Source of the DNA: Rufibacter psychrotolerans
GTDB lineage: Bacteria; Bacteroidota; Bacteroidia; Cytophagales; Hymenobacteraceae
Length of the DNA: 64,000 nucleotides
NCBI RefSeq assembly: GCF_016924645.1
Contig: NZ_JAFFJV010000020.1
Location: 1-64,000, forward strand
Reading direction: 5' to 3'
The notes beneath the pieces are model-generated. The model worked only from the letters and a program-made list of their open reading frames with translations, had not been told where the DNA came from and searched no databases. The first letter of the stretch is position 1. Each line of letters begins with the position of its first letter. Positions 49,715-56,681 of this stretch are shown in pieces. Position numbers and translations under genes: made by a program.

Positions 49715-50944
49715 ATGAACATCATCCTCTTTGACGACCCCGCCCTGCGGGCCAACCTGTTGCCGCTTACCTTTACCCGGCCGGTGGCCGAGATTAGGAT
49801 TGGGATCATGACCATTGCCGAGAAATGGCGGTTCTTGTCCGGGGAATTGGTTTCTTTCCTGGCGGAAGGGTATCTGCAGGAAAAGTTCGGGCAGCACCTT
49901 GACGGCGGGCGTAACCTGTACATCAACGGGGCCATCTGCCCCACGCCCGAGCTGCTGGAGGCCATCCGGCAACTGCCCGTGGGCGAGCCCCTGTACTACG
50001 ACAGCCTGCTGGTAGCCCTCAACGCCGATAGCCTGGAGTTCAGGACCGTGGCCGAGCTGTACCAGCACAATACCTCCAAGAAAGCCCGGGTAGAAGTGCC
50101 CGCGCACACCGTAGTCCGGCAGTTGTGGGATATTTTCAGGCAAAACGGTCCGCAGATCCGCGCTGATTTTAAGCTCATCACCCAGGGGCGCGTGAGCCAG
50201 CCGGTCTCAGACCCGCACACGGTGGTGTACAACGCGCAAGATGTTTTCATTGAGGAAGGAGCCTCGTTCAAAGCCGCTATTCTGAACGCCGAGAACGGAC
50301 CCATCTACATCGGGAAGAACACCCAGGTGCAGGAAGGAACCGTGATCCGGGGACCGTTTGCGCTCTGCGAGGAAAGCATCATCAACATGGGCGGCAAAAT
50401 GCGCGGCGACGTGACCATTGGCCCGTTCTGCAAAGTGGGCGGCGAGATCAGTAACTGCGTGTTCTTCGGGTACTCCAACAAAGGGCATGACGGGTTCATG
50501 GGCAACTCGGTGGTGGGAGAGTGGTGCAACTTCGGGGCCGATACCAATACCTCCAACCTCAAGAACAACTACGCCAACGTGAAACTCTGGAGCCACGCCC
50601 AGGAGAAAATGGTGGACACCGGGCTGCAATTCTGCGGCCTCATCATGGCCGACCACGCCAAGAGCGGCATCAACACCATGTTCAACACCGGCACGGTGGT
50701 GGGCGTGGGGGCCAACGTGTTCGGGGGAGGCTATCCGCCTAACTTTATTCCGTCCTTTACCTGGGGCGGCGTGAACGCGCAGGAAACCTTTAAGCTGAAC
50801 AAGTTCTACGAGGTGGCCGAAGCGGTGTACAGCCGCCGGGGCTTGACCGTGACCGAGGTGGAGCGCCAGATCTACAACCATGTCTTTGCGGAGACGCAGC
50901 GAAACCGCGCGTGGGAAACCCCGGCGGAGACGGCTCTCAGTTAA
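49715..50944 (+). CDS. GlmU-like protein with left-handed beta-helix, degenerate N-terminal domain
   Basis: A 409-residue protein. The N-terminal half aligns in layout with nucleotidyltransferases but starts MNIILFDDPALRANLLPLTF and lacks the GxGTRM phosphate-binding signature, so uridylyltransferase activity is doubtful. From about 170 the hexapeptide repeats of a left-handed beta helix appear (VFIEEGASFKAAIL, IYIGKNTQVQEGTVI, GDVTIGPFCKVGGEI, NSVVGEWCNFGADTN). NNYANVKLWSHAQEKMVDTG and TMFNTGTVVGVGANVFGG match the acetyltransferase part of GlmU-like sugar enzymes. Commonly annotated GlmU family in Bacteroidota; probably an acyltransferase or scaffold on sugar nucleotides. Confidence 0.8.
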   Translation: MNIILFDDPALRANLLPLTFTRPVAEIRIGIMTIAEKWRFLSGELVSFLAEGYLQEKFGQHLDGGRNLYINGAICPTPELLEAIRQLPVGEPLYYDSLLVALNADSLEFRTVAELYQHNTSKKARVEVPAHTVVRQLWDIFRQNGPQIRADFKLITQGRVSQPVSDPHTVVYNAQDVFIEEGASFKAAILNAENGPIYIGKNTQVQEGTVIRGPFALCEESIINMGGKMRGDVTIGPFCKVGGEISNCVFFGYSNKGHDGFMGNSVVGEWCNFGADTNTSNLKNNYANVKLWSHAQEKMVDTGLQFCGLIMADHAKSGINTMFNTGTVVGVGANVFGGGYPPNFIPSFTWGGVNAQETFKLNKFYEVAEAVYSRRGLTVTEVERQIYNHVFAETQRNRAWETPAETALS

Positions 50945-50975
50945 TAGAATCAACCACTATAGGCGGCGGCTTGCT

Positions 50976-51011
50976 GTTTTGCGGCTATTTTTCAGAAAAT
51001 AGAGCAAAAAC
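50976..51011. repeat. Palindromic element P1, copy 14
   Basis: GTTTTGCGGCTATTTTTC, A, GAAAATAGAGCAAAAAC. It lies in the leader between the GlmU-like gene and holB. The holB frame is open through it and reads YFSENRAKT, the same phase as the copy in the ComEA-like gene. Confidence 0.75.
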
Positions 51012-51093
51012 GGGGAGCCGCCGTTATCTTTACAGAGGAATTGGCCGGAAAACCCTGCCAAGCCTTCTAATCCCGAATCTTTTACCTTTACCC

Positions 51094-52215
51094 GTGCAGT
51101 TTTCCCAGATTTACGGACATCAGGAAACCAAGCAACTGCTGCTGAACTCAGTGAAGTCGCAGCACGTGGCCCACGCTCAATTATTTTTAGGCTCAGAGGG
51201 AAGCGCTAACCTGGCGCTGGCCTTGGCCTATGCCCAATATTTGAATTGCGAAGACCCGCAGCCCCAGGATTCCTGCGGGGTTTGCTCCAGTTGCAACAAG
51301 ATCAGCAAGCGCATCCACCCAGATCTCAACTTTGTGATGCCCGTCACCAAAGTGAAAGACCAGGATGCCCTGAGCAAGAACTTCGTGGCCCAGTGGCGCG
51401 CTTTCCTCGCGGACAGCCCATACCAGAGCCTCAACGACTGGATGCAGTTCATTGGCGCCGAGAACAAGCAAGGCACCATTCCGGTAGGCGAGAGCCGCGA
51501 GCTGGTGCGCATGACGTCGCTCAAAGCCTTCGAGGCCAAGTACAAGGTGATCGTGATCTGGTTGCCCGAACTCATGAACGCCAGCGCCGCCAACGCCCTC
51601 CTCAAATTGCTGGAGGAGCCGCCTGCCGCCACGGTGTTTCTGTTGGTGAGCAACGCCTCAGACAAGATCATGCCTACCATTCTGTCGCGAACGCAGTTGG
51701 TGAAAGTACGCGCCTTCACCGAGGCCGAGGTAATCCAGTACCTGCGGGAGCAGTTCCAGGTAGATGAGGAGCGGGCGTACCAGGTGGCGCAGCTAGCCGA
51801 AGGAAACTTGCAACTGGCCCGTGTCCTGAGCCAGGAAATGACCTCAGACTATTTCACGTTCTTCCTGAGCTGGATGCGCCTGTGCTATAACCATAAGTTT
51901 GATGGGGTGCTGGAGCAGAGCGAAGACTTCCAGAAACTGGGCCGCGAGAACCAGAAGAACTTCCTGCAGTTTGCCCTGGGGTTGCTGCGCAAGGTATTGC
52001 TGTACGGGGTAGACCAGGAATTAATCACGTTTTTACCGGCGCCGGAGCTGGATTTTGTGCAGAAGTTCGCCAAGCTGATCCACCAGGGGAACGGGGCGCA
52101 GCTGGCGCAGGAACTGAACGAGGCGCATTACCATATTGAACGGAACGCGCACCCCAAAATCACGTTCCTGAATACCTCCATCCAGATTGCGCAGCTAATC
52201 CGGCCGGTTGCTTAA
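51094..52215 (+). CDS. holB: DNA polymerase III delta-prime subunit (HolB)
   Basis: A 373-residue clamp-loader subunit. It starts QFSQIYGHQETKQLLLNSV after a GTG. The zinc-site cysteines are in CGVCSSCNKI, the region GESRELVRMTSLKAFEAKYKVIVI leads to WLPELMNASAANALLKLLEEPP, and SNASDKIMPTILSRTQLVKV holds the conserved SRC-like arm (here SRT). The Walker A equivalent (GSEGSAN) is degenerate, as expected for delta-prime. GTG 51094 follows TACCTTTA by three bases; a second possible -7 box is TATCTTTA at 51025. It is followed by hemC after 11 bases. Confidence 0.92.
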   Translation: MQFSQIYGHQETKQLLLNSVKSQHVAHAQLFLGSEGSANLALALAYAQYLNCEDPQPQDSCGVCSSCNKISKRIHPDLNFVMPVTKVKDQDALSKNFVAQWRAFLADSPYQSLNDWMQFIGAENKQGTIPVGESRELVRMTSLKAFEAKYKVIVIWLPELMNASAANALLKLLEEPPAATVFLLVSNASDKIMPTILSRTQLVKVRAFTEAEVIQYLREQFQVDEERAYQVAQLAEGNLQLARVLSQEMTSDYFTFFLSWMRLCYNHKFDGVLEQSEDFQKLGRENQKNFLQFALGLLRKVLLYGVDQELITFLPAPELDFVQKFAKLIHQGNGAQLAQELNEAHYHIERNAHPKITFLNTSIQIAQLIRPVA

Positions 52216-52226
52216 CTTTAGAGAAA

Positions 52227-53171
52227 ATGGAAACAACAGATACTACGTCTCCCATCCGCATAGGCACCCGCGGCAGCCGCCTGGCGCTGTGGCAAGCCCA
52301 CCACGTAGCCGATACGCTGCGGGCCAACGGCATGGAAGTGGAGATCATCACCATTACTACCAAAGGCGACCTCGTCTTAGACAGATCTTTAGATAAAATT
52401 GGGGCCAAGGGCGTTTTCACCGAAGAATTGGAAGAAAGCCTCAGAAACGGCGCCATTGACATTGCCGTGCACAGCGCCAAAGACGTGCAGTCCACCATCC
52501 CCGATGATCTGGAACTGCTGGCCTTCATGGAGCGCGAGAAAGTGCATGACGTGGTCATCTCCTTTGATCCGCTGTTCAAACTGGGCGAAGGACAACAAGT
52601 GATTGGTACGTCTTCCACGCGTCGTCGGTCGTTGCTGAAGCGGTTTTACCCCAACTTGATCACGTCTGAGTGCCGAGGAAACCTGCAAACCCGCATCCAG
52701 AAACTCAAAGACGGGCAGTACGATGCCATTCTGCTCGCCTACGCCGGCGTGGCCCGCATGCAGTACGACCACATGATTGCGCAGCACCTGCCGCTGGATC
52801 ACTTCGTGCCGGCCGCCGGGCAGGGCAGCGTGGCCATTGAGTGCGCCAAAAGCCTGCCGCTGGAACGCAAGCTCAACCTGAAACTTGCCCTGGACCACAA
52901 ACCCACGCACCTTTGCCTCCTGGCCGAGCGCGCCTACCTGCGCACCATGGAAGGCGGTTGCAGCATTCCGTCCTTCGCGCTGGCGACTATCGACGGCGAT
53001 AACCTTACCTTAAGAGCCGGTATTATCAGCTTAGACGGCGAAGACCTGATTGTGGAGGAAATGACTGCTCCTTCTGATCAGGCCGAAGCCATGGGCGAGC
53101 AACTGGCCCAAACGGTGCTGAGCAAAGGCGGCGACCGCATTTTAAAATCCATCAGAGAAGAAAGAGTGTAA
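52227..53171 (+). CDS. hemC: Porphobilinogen deaminase (hydroxymethylbilane synthase)
   Basis: A 314-residue enzyme that joins four porphobilinogens into hydroxymethylbilane in heme synthesis. Signatures: RIGTRGSRLALWQAHHVADTL, the KGDLVLDRSLDKIGAKGVFTEELEE catalytic loop (ends shown), AVHSAKDVQSTIP with the catalytic Asp, and EGGCSIPSFALA with Cys245 that carries the dipyrromethane cofactor. ATG 52227 fits. Its stop TAA overlaps the beginning of an open frame to the cyclophilin gene; no other hem gene is adjacent. Confidence 0.97.
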   Translation: METTDTTSPIRIGTRGSRLALWQAHHVADTLRANGMEVEIITITTKGDLVLDRSLDKIGAKGVFTEELEESLRNGAIDIAVHSAKDVQSTIPDDLELLAFMEREKVHDVVISFDPLFKLGEGQQVIGTSSTRRRSLLKRFYPNLITSECRGNLQTRIQKLKDGQYDAILLAYAGVARMQYDHMIAQHLPLDHFVPAAGQGSVAIECAKSLPLERKLNLKLALDHKPTHLCLLAERAYLRTMEGGCSIPSFALATIDGDNLTLRAGIISLDGEDLIVEEMTAPSDQAEAMGEQLAQTVLSKGGDRILKSIREERV

Positions 53172-53203
53172 TGCCCATTTTGGGCCTGTTTTATAGAAAC
53201 TAC

Positions 53204-53827
53204 ATGAAAAGAAGCCTGTTCCTGTTCGCGTTGTTGGTGCTGTTTAGCACGGCCGGTATGGCGCAAAAGAAAAGCAAGAAAGACTACTTAATCACCATCG
53301 CTACAGACCAGGGAACCATACGGTTGGTGCTGTTTGAAGACACGCCCAAGCACCGCCAGAACTTCCTGAAACTGGTGGAAGACAAGTTTTACGACGGAAC
53401 CACCTTTCACCGGGTCATTGATGATTTCATGATCCAGGGCGGCGATCCCAACTCCAAAGACAACGACCCCACCAATGATGGGGCGGGTGGTCCTAGTTAC
53501 ACCATTCCGGCGGAGATTCTGCCTAACCACAAGCACATTTACGGAGCTTTGGCCGCGGCCCGTTTGGGTGGCCCCATGAATCCTGAAAAGGAATCCAGCG
53601 GCTCGCAGTTTTACCTGGTAGAGAACCACGAAGGCGTTCCGTTTCTGGACGGAGAGTATACCGTGTACGGACAGGTGATTGATGGATTGGCGGTGATAGA
53701 CAAGATTGCGGAGCAGCCCAAAGATTACCGTGACCGGCCTACCACCGATGTGAAGATGACGGTAACGGCCAAAAAGATGAAGAAAAAGAAAATCACCGAA
53801 TTATACGGTTACCGTTACGAAGACTAA
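53204..53827 (+). CDS. Exported peptidyl-prolyl isomerase, cyclophilin type
   Basis: A 207-residue protein with a signal peptide (MKRSLFLFALLVLFSTAGMAQ). The cyclophilin core is complete: TDQGTIRLVLFEDTP, FYDGTTFHRVIDDFMIQGGDP with the catalytic Arg-Phe region, SSGSQFYLVENH and GQVIDGLAVIDKIA. It speeds cis/trans isomerisation of prolyl bonds during folding of exported proteins. It ends with a basic helix (KKMKKKKITELY). ATG 53204 lies just after a decayed P1 fragment (TTTTGGGCCTGTTTTATAG, 53178-53196) that separates it from hemC. Confidence 0.93.
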   Translation: MKRSLFLFALLVLFSTAGMAQKKSKKDYLITIATDQGTIRLVLFEDTPKHRQNFLKLVEDKFYDGTTFHRVIDDFMIQGGDPNSKDNDPTNDGAGGPSYTIPAEILPNHKHIYGALAAARLGGPMNPEKESSGSQFYLVENHEGVPFLDGEYTVYGQVIDGLAVIDKIAEQPKDYRDRPTTDVKMTVTAKKMKKKKITELYGYRYED

Positions 53828-53837
53828 TCGCACCTCT

Positions 53838-54740
53838 ATGAAGACCATCCTCATTACCGGCTCCAACGGCTTGCTGGGGCAGAAACTGATTGGCTTACTA
53901 CACCAGGAACCCAACATCAAACTCATCGCCTCCTCTAGGGGCAGCAACAAACTGGCCGAGCTTTTCCCCCAAGTGGTCTTCGTGCCGATGGACGTGGCTA
54001 ACGCCGAGCAGGTGGAGCAGGTGATTACAGAGACGCAACCTACGCACATCATCCACACCGCCGCCATGACCAACGTAGACGACTGCGAAAGCCAGCGCGA
54101 AGAATGCTGGAAGCAGAACGTGGACGCCGTGGAAAACCTGGTGAAAGCCAGCGAGCGCCACGGCGTGCATTTGATTCACGTCTCCACGGATTTCATCTTC
54201 GATGGCGAAAACGGCCCATATTCAGAAGATGCCGAGGGTAATCCGGTGAACTTCTACGGCCAAAGCAAACTGGCCGCCGAGGAACTGGTGAAGAACGCCG
54301 CCTGCAAATGGGCCATTCTGCGTACCGTACTGGTGTTTGGCATTGTGCATGACTACGGCCGCTCCAACATTGTGCTGTGGGTGAAAGGCAGCCTGGAGCA
54401 AGGCAAGCAAATCAAAGTAGTAAACGACCAGCTCCGCACCCCAACGCTGGCGGAGGACCTGGCCCAAGGCTGCTGGCTCGCCACCAAACACGATGCCCAG
54501 GGTATCTTCAACATCTCCGGCGAAGAACTCCTGACTCCCTACCAAATGGCGGTCCAAGTAGCAGACTACTTCAACCTGGACAAAAACCTGATTGAAGAAG
54601 TAGACGGCTCCATCTTCACTCAACCCGCCAAACGCCCACCCCGCACCGGCTTTGACATCACCAAAGCCAAAACGCAATTGGGCTATCAGCCGCACACGTT
54701 CAAAGAGAGCATCGCCATTGTGGCTGAGCAGATCGCTTAA
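53838..54740 (+). CDS. NAD(P)-dependent sugar reductase, RmlD-like extended SDR
   Basis: A 300-residue Rossmann enzyme. The cofactor motif is ITGSNGLLGQKL (GxxGxxG). The active-site Ser-Thr-Asp region is HVSTDFIFDGENGPYSE, and the catalytic pair is YGQSK. This is the pattern of RmlD (dTDP-4-dehydrorhamnose reductase) and its relatives. No rmlABC genes are nearby, so the sugar substrate is uncertain. It lies 10 bases after the cyclophilin gene and probably ends the hemC transcript; a clear terminator follows. Confidence 0.88.
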   Translation: MKTILITGSNGLLGQKLIGLLHQEPNIKLIASSRGSNKLAELFPQVVFVPMDVANAEQVEQVITETQPTHIIHTAAMTNVDDCESQREECWKQNVDAVENLVKASERHGVHLIHVSTDFIFDGENGPYSEDAEGNPVNFYGQSKLAAEELVKNAACKWAILRTVLVFGIVHDYGRSNIVLWVKGSLEQGKQIKVVNDQLRTPTLAEDLAQGCWLATKHDAQGIFNISGEELLTPYQMAVQVADYFNLDKNLIEEVDGSIFTQPAKRPPRTGFDITKAKTQLGYQPHTFKESIAIVAEQIA

Positions 54741-54744
54741 AGAA

Positions 54745-54781
54745 AAGAGCCCTCATGCAGAAGCATGAGGGCTCTTTTTAG
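54745..54781 (+). terminator. Terminator after the RmlD-like gene
   Basis: AAAGAGCCCTCATGC, AGAA, GCATGAGGGCTCTTT then TTAG. Confidence 0.93.
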
Positions 54782-54836
54782 TTATATGAAAGTCCGTCCG
54801 CAGGACGATGAAGGCATTGCAACGGCACCAAAAGCA

Positions 54837-54915
54837 AAAAGCCGCTACTTGCCCCCAAGCCCCTGTTGGGCGCATGCGTAACCCAAAAGGGGCTTGGGGG
54901 CAAGTAGCGGCTTTT
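54837..54915. repeat. Hairpin with perfect 28-bp arms
   Basis: Left arm holds GCCGCTACTTGCCCCCAAGC; the right arm mirrors all 28 bases; 23 bases lie between. No T-tract follows. It sits 56 bases after a normal terminator, so termination is unlikely to be its main role. Confidence 0.85.
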
Positions 54916-55188
54916 CAATTGGCAGTCGCCCACGCTCCCTATGGAACAAAGGACGGTGCCCGGTGGTACCGAAATGAAGCCCCGCCTGTTTGAGCGTCAG
55001 CGAGTTCGGGGCTTCTTGATTCTTTTGGTTACTTTTCTCATCAAGGAGAAAAGTGACAAACGCCCGCAGAGCGCAGTTGCACCCCGAAAGTTAGAAGCAA
55101 GGAAGTAGGAAGTAGTGGCCTGAGGAGCAGATTGGGTTGTTGGTGAGAACACCAACAACGGCGAGCGAAGCAGCAATAAAAAAAGAAA

Positions 55189-55215
55189 GGCACGGAAGTA
55201 ACTTCCGCGCCATAG
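55189..55215. repeat. Hairpin H1, collapsed copy
   Basis: CACGGAAGT followed directly by ACTTCCGCGCCATAG: the H1 arms without most of the centre. Confidence 0.65.
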
Positions 55216-55275
55216 AAGAGCTCCAAAGAGTTTTTTAGGCTAGCGCCTCACTGATTTGCAAACTTCAGGTCATTT

Positions 55276-55303
55276 TAGGTCCAGGTCACAGACTTGAACC
55301 ATG
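55276..55303. repeat. H2 second hairpin, single copy
   Basis: GGTCCAGGTC-ACA-GACTTGAACC without the GGCAGTT partner hairpin. Confidence 0.65.
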
Positions 55304-55435
55304 GAAGAAAGAGAAAGTTGCAGGTGTAAACATCCCCTTACCCCTTCAGAGGGGACTTTGTGGAGCAGATTACAATCAAAAGCAAGAAAGTAAATTAAGA
55401 AACATAAATATATAGGTTTAGCGTAGTACGAATCT

Positions 55436-56392
55436 ATGTTGAACCGCCTGCTCCGCGCCATACAGGACTTCTTCTCTTTCTCCCAACGGGAGCTCAACCA
55501 GTTTTTCATTCTCATCTTATTGATGGTGGCGATAGGAGTAGCCCCCTTTCTATTTTTCCAGGAAGATGCTCCGTATGACCCCACTACCGACCGCCAGACC
55601 CTGGACAGTCTGGTAGTGCAACTGGAAGGGCAGGCAAAGGAGGCCGAGGAGCAGAGGGCCCTGACGTACCGGCGCAAACCCCTCAAGCTGTACCGCTTCA
55701 ACCCCAATGACCTTACCCTGGAGCAGTGGCAGGAACTGGGCCTGAACAAGTACGTCGCGCAGCGTCTCCTCAACTACAAGGCCAAAGCCGGCGGTTTCAA
55801 AAGCAAGGCCCAGCTCCAGCGCATTTATGGCCTGCCCGATTCCCTGTTCCAGCTGTGGCACCCGTACATCGACCTGCCCGAGGAAAACCCCGGCTACGCC
55901 CGATCATCAGACCGAACTGGGCGGACGTTTAACGACAGATTTCCTGAAAACAGGCCTAAAACCGAGTATCCCCGCAAGCGCTGGGAGCTGCAGCCCTTTG
56001 ACCTGAACACCGCCGATACCACCGAGCTGAAGCAGATCAGGGGAATTGGTAGCAAGCTGTCGGCCCGGATTGTGAATTTCAGGAACAAGGTGGGCGGTTT
56101 CCATTCGGTGGAGCAGGTGGCGGAGGTGTACGGCCTGGCCCCCGAGGTGGTGGACAGCGTGCGCAAATACGGCTTTGTGGCCAGGGCGTATCAGCCCAGA
56201 AAGCTGAACCTGAATGCCGCCACGTTTGATGAACTGCGCCAGCACCCCTACATTGGGTACAACCTGGCGCGCGCCATCGTGAACTACCGCACCCAACACG
56301 GGCCCTACCCAGCGGTGGAGGAGCTGCGCAAACTGAAGGTGCTGGATGAAACGCGGTTCCAGAAGATTGCCCCGTACCTCACGGTGCAGTAG
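55436..56392 (+). CDS. ComEA-like helix-hairpin-helix protein with N-terminal membrane anchor
   Basis: A 318-residue protein. An N-terminal helix (FFILILLMVAIGVAPFLFF) anchors it, then three HhH modules follow: LYRFNPNDLTLEQWQELGL with LNYKAKAGGFKSKAQLQRIYGL (about 85-135), FDLNTADTTELKQIRGIGS with NFRNKVGGFHSVEQVAEVYGL (about 195-250), and LNLNAATFDELRQHPYIGY (about 263-315). HhH repeats of this type bind DNA in ComEA, so a role in DNA uptake or surface DNA binding is inferred. The linker between modules 1 and 2 contains an in-phase P1 element (residues about 164-177, TFNDRFPENRPKTE). Confidence 0.85.
   Translation: MLNRLLRAIQDFFSFSQRELNQFFILILLMVAIGVAPFLFFQEDAPYDPTTDRQTLDSLVVQLEGQAKEAEEQRALTYRRKPLKLYRFNPNDLTLEQWQELGLNKYVAQRLLNYKAKAGGFKSKAQLQRIYGLPDSLFQLWHPYIDLPEENPGYARSSDRTGRTFNDRFPENRPKTEYPRKRWELQPFDLNTADTTELKQIRGIGSKLSARIVNFRNKVGGFHSVEQVAEVYGLAPEVVDSVRKYGFVARAYQPRKLNLNAATFDELRQHPYIGYNLARAIVNYRTQHGPYPAVEELRKLKVLDETRFQKIAPYLTVQ
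55926..55964. repeat. Palindromic element P1, copy 15, inside the ComEA-like gene
   Basis: Right arm GAAAACAGGCCTAAAACCG is close to consensus; the left arm (CGTTTAACGACAGATTTC) has drifted. It is in phase and codes RFPENRPKT in a linker. Confidence 0.75.
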
Positions 56393-56460
56393 GGAAAATC
56401 CCACCCCACAAGCGGCTTAGGAGTTTGAACGCCAGCCCAGGGCCACGCCGTCAGTACCGG

Positions 56461-56498
56461 TGTTTTCGGGCGGTTTTCAGGAAAATCGCCCTAAAACA
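56461..56498. repeat. Palindromic element P1, copy 16
   Basis: GTTTTCGGGCGGTTTTC, AG, GAAAATCGCCCTAAAAC; two arm mismatches. The other bases of the 289-base gap before the sensor kinase show nothing clear. Confidence 0.8.
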
Positions 56499-56681
56499 AA
56501 CGAACCTAACCTGCCGCCCTCCAAAACCATCGGCGACAGCCTGATCAGGCGCCTTGGGGCTATCTTCTGCACTTTGTAAAGGAATAATTTACTTATTTTT
56601 GAGCAGATTCGTAGATGCTAAGAAGAGCCCTTGCCCAGTACCTAACCTAGGGGCGTTCCCGCGCCTGTAAACACTCGTACC

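Larger units (their letters stand above)
54782..55435. other. Repeat-rich gap before the ComEA-like gene
   Basis: About 650 bases without a gene. Contents: a hairpin with 28-bp arms (54837-54915), a block GTTACTTTTCTCATCAAGGA type that recurs in related genomes as far as I know, a collapsed H1 palindrome (55189-55215), a single H2 second hairpin (55276-55303) and TAGGTTTA at 55413 as a possible -7 element for the next gene. Confidence 0.6.

Noticed and set aside
50120..50160. ATTTTCAGGCAAAACGGTCC in the GlmU-like gene as a P1 copy
   Set aside because: No palindromic left arm, and the residues (WDIFRQNG) fit the usual family sequence.
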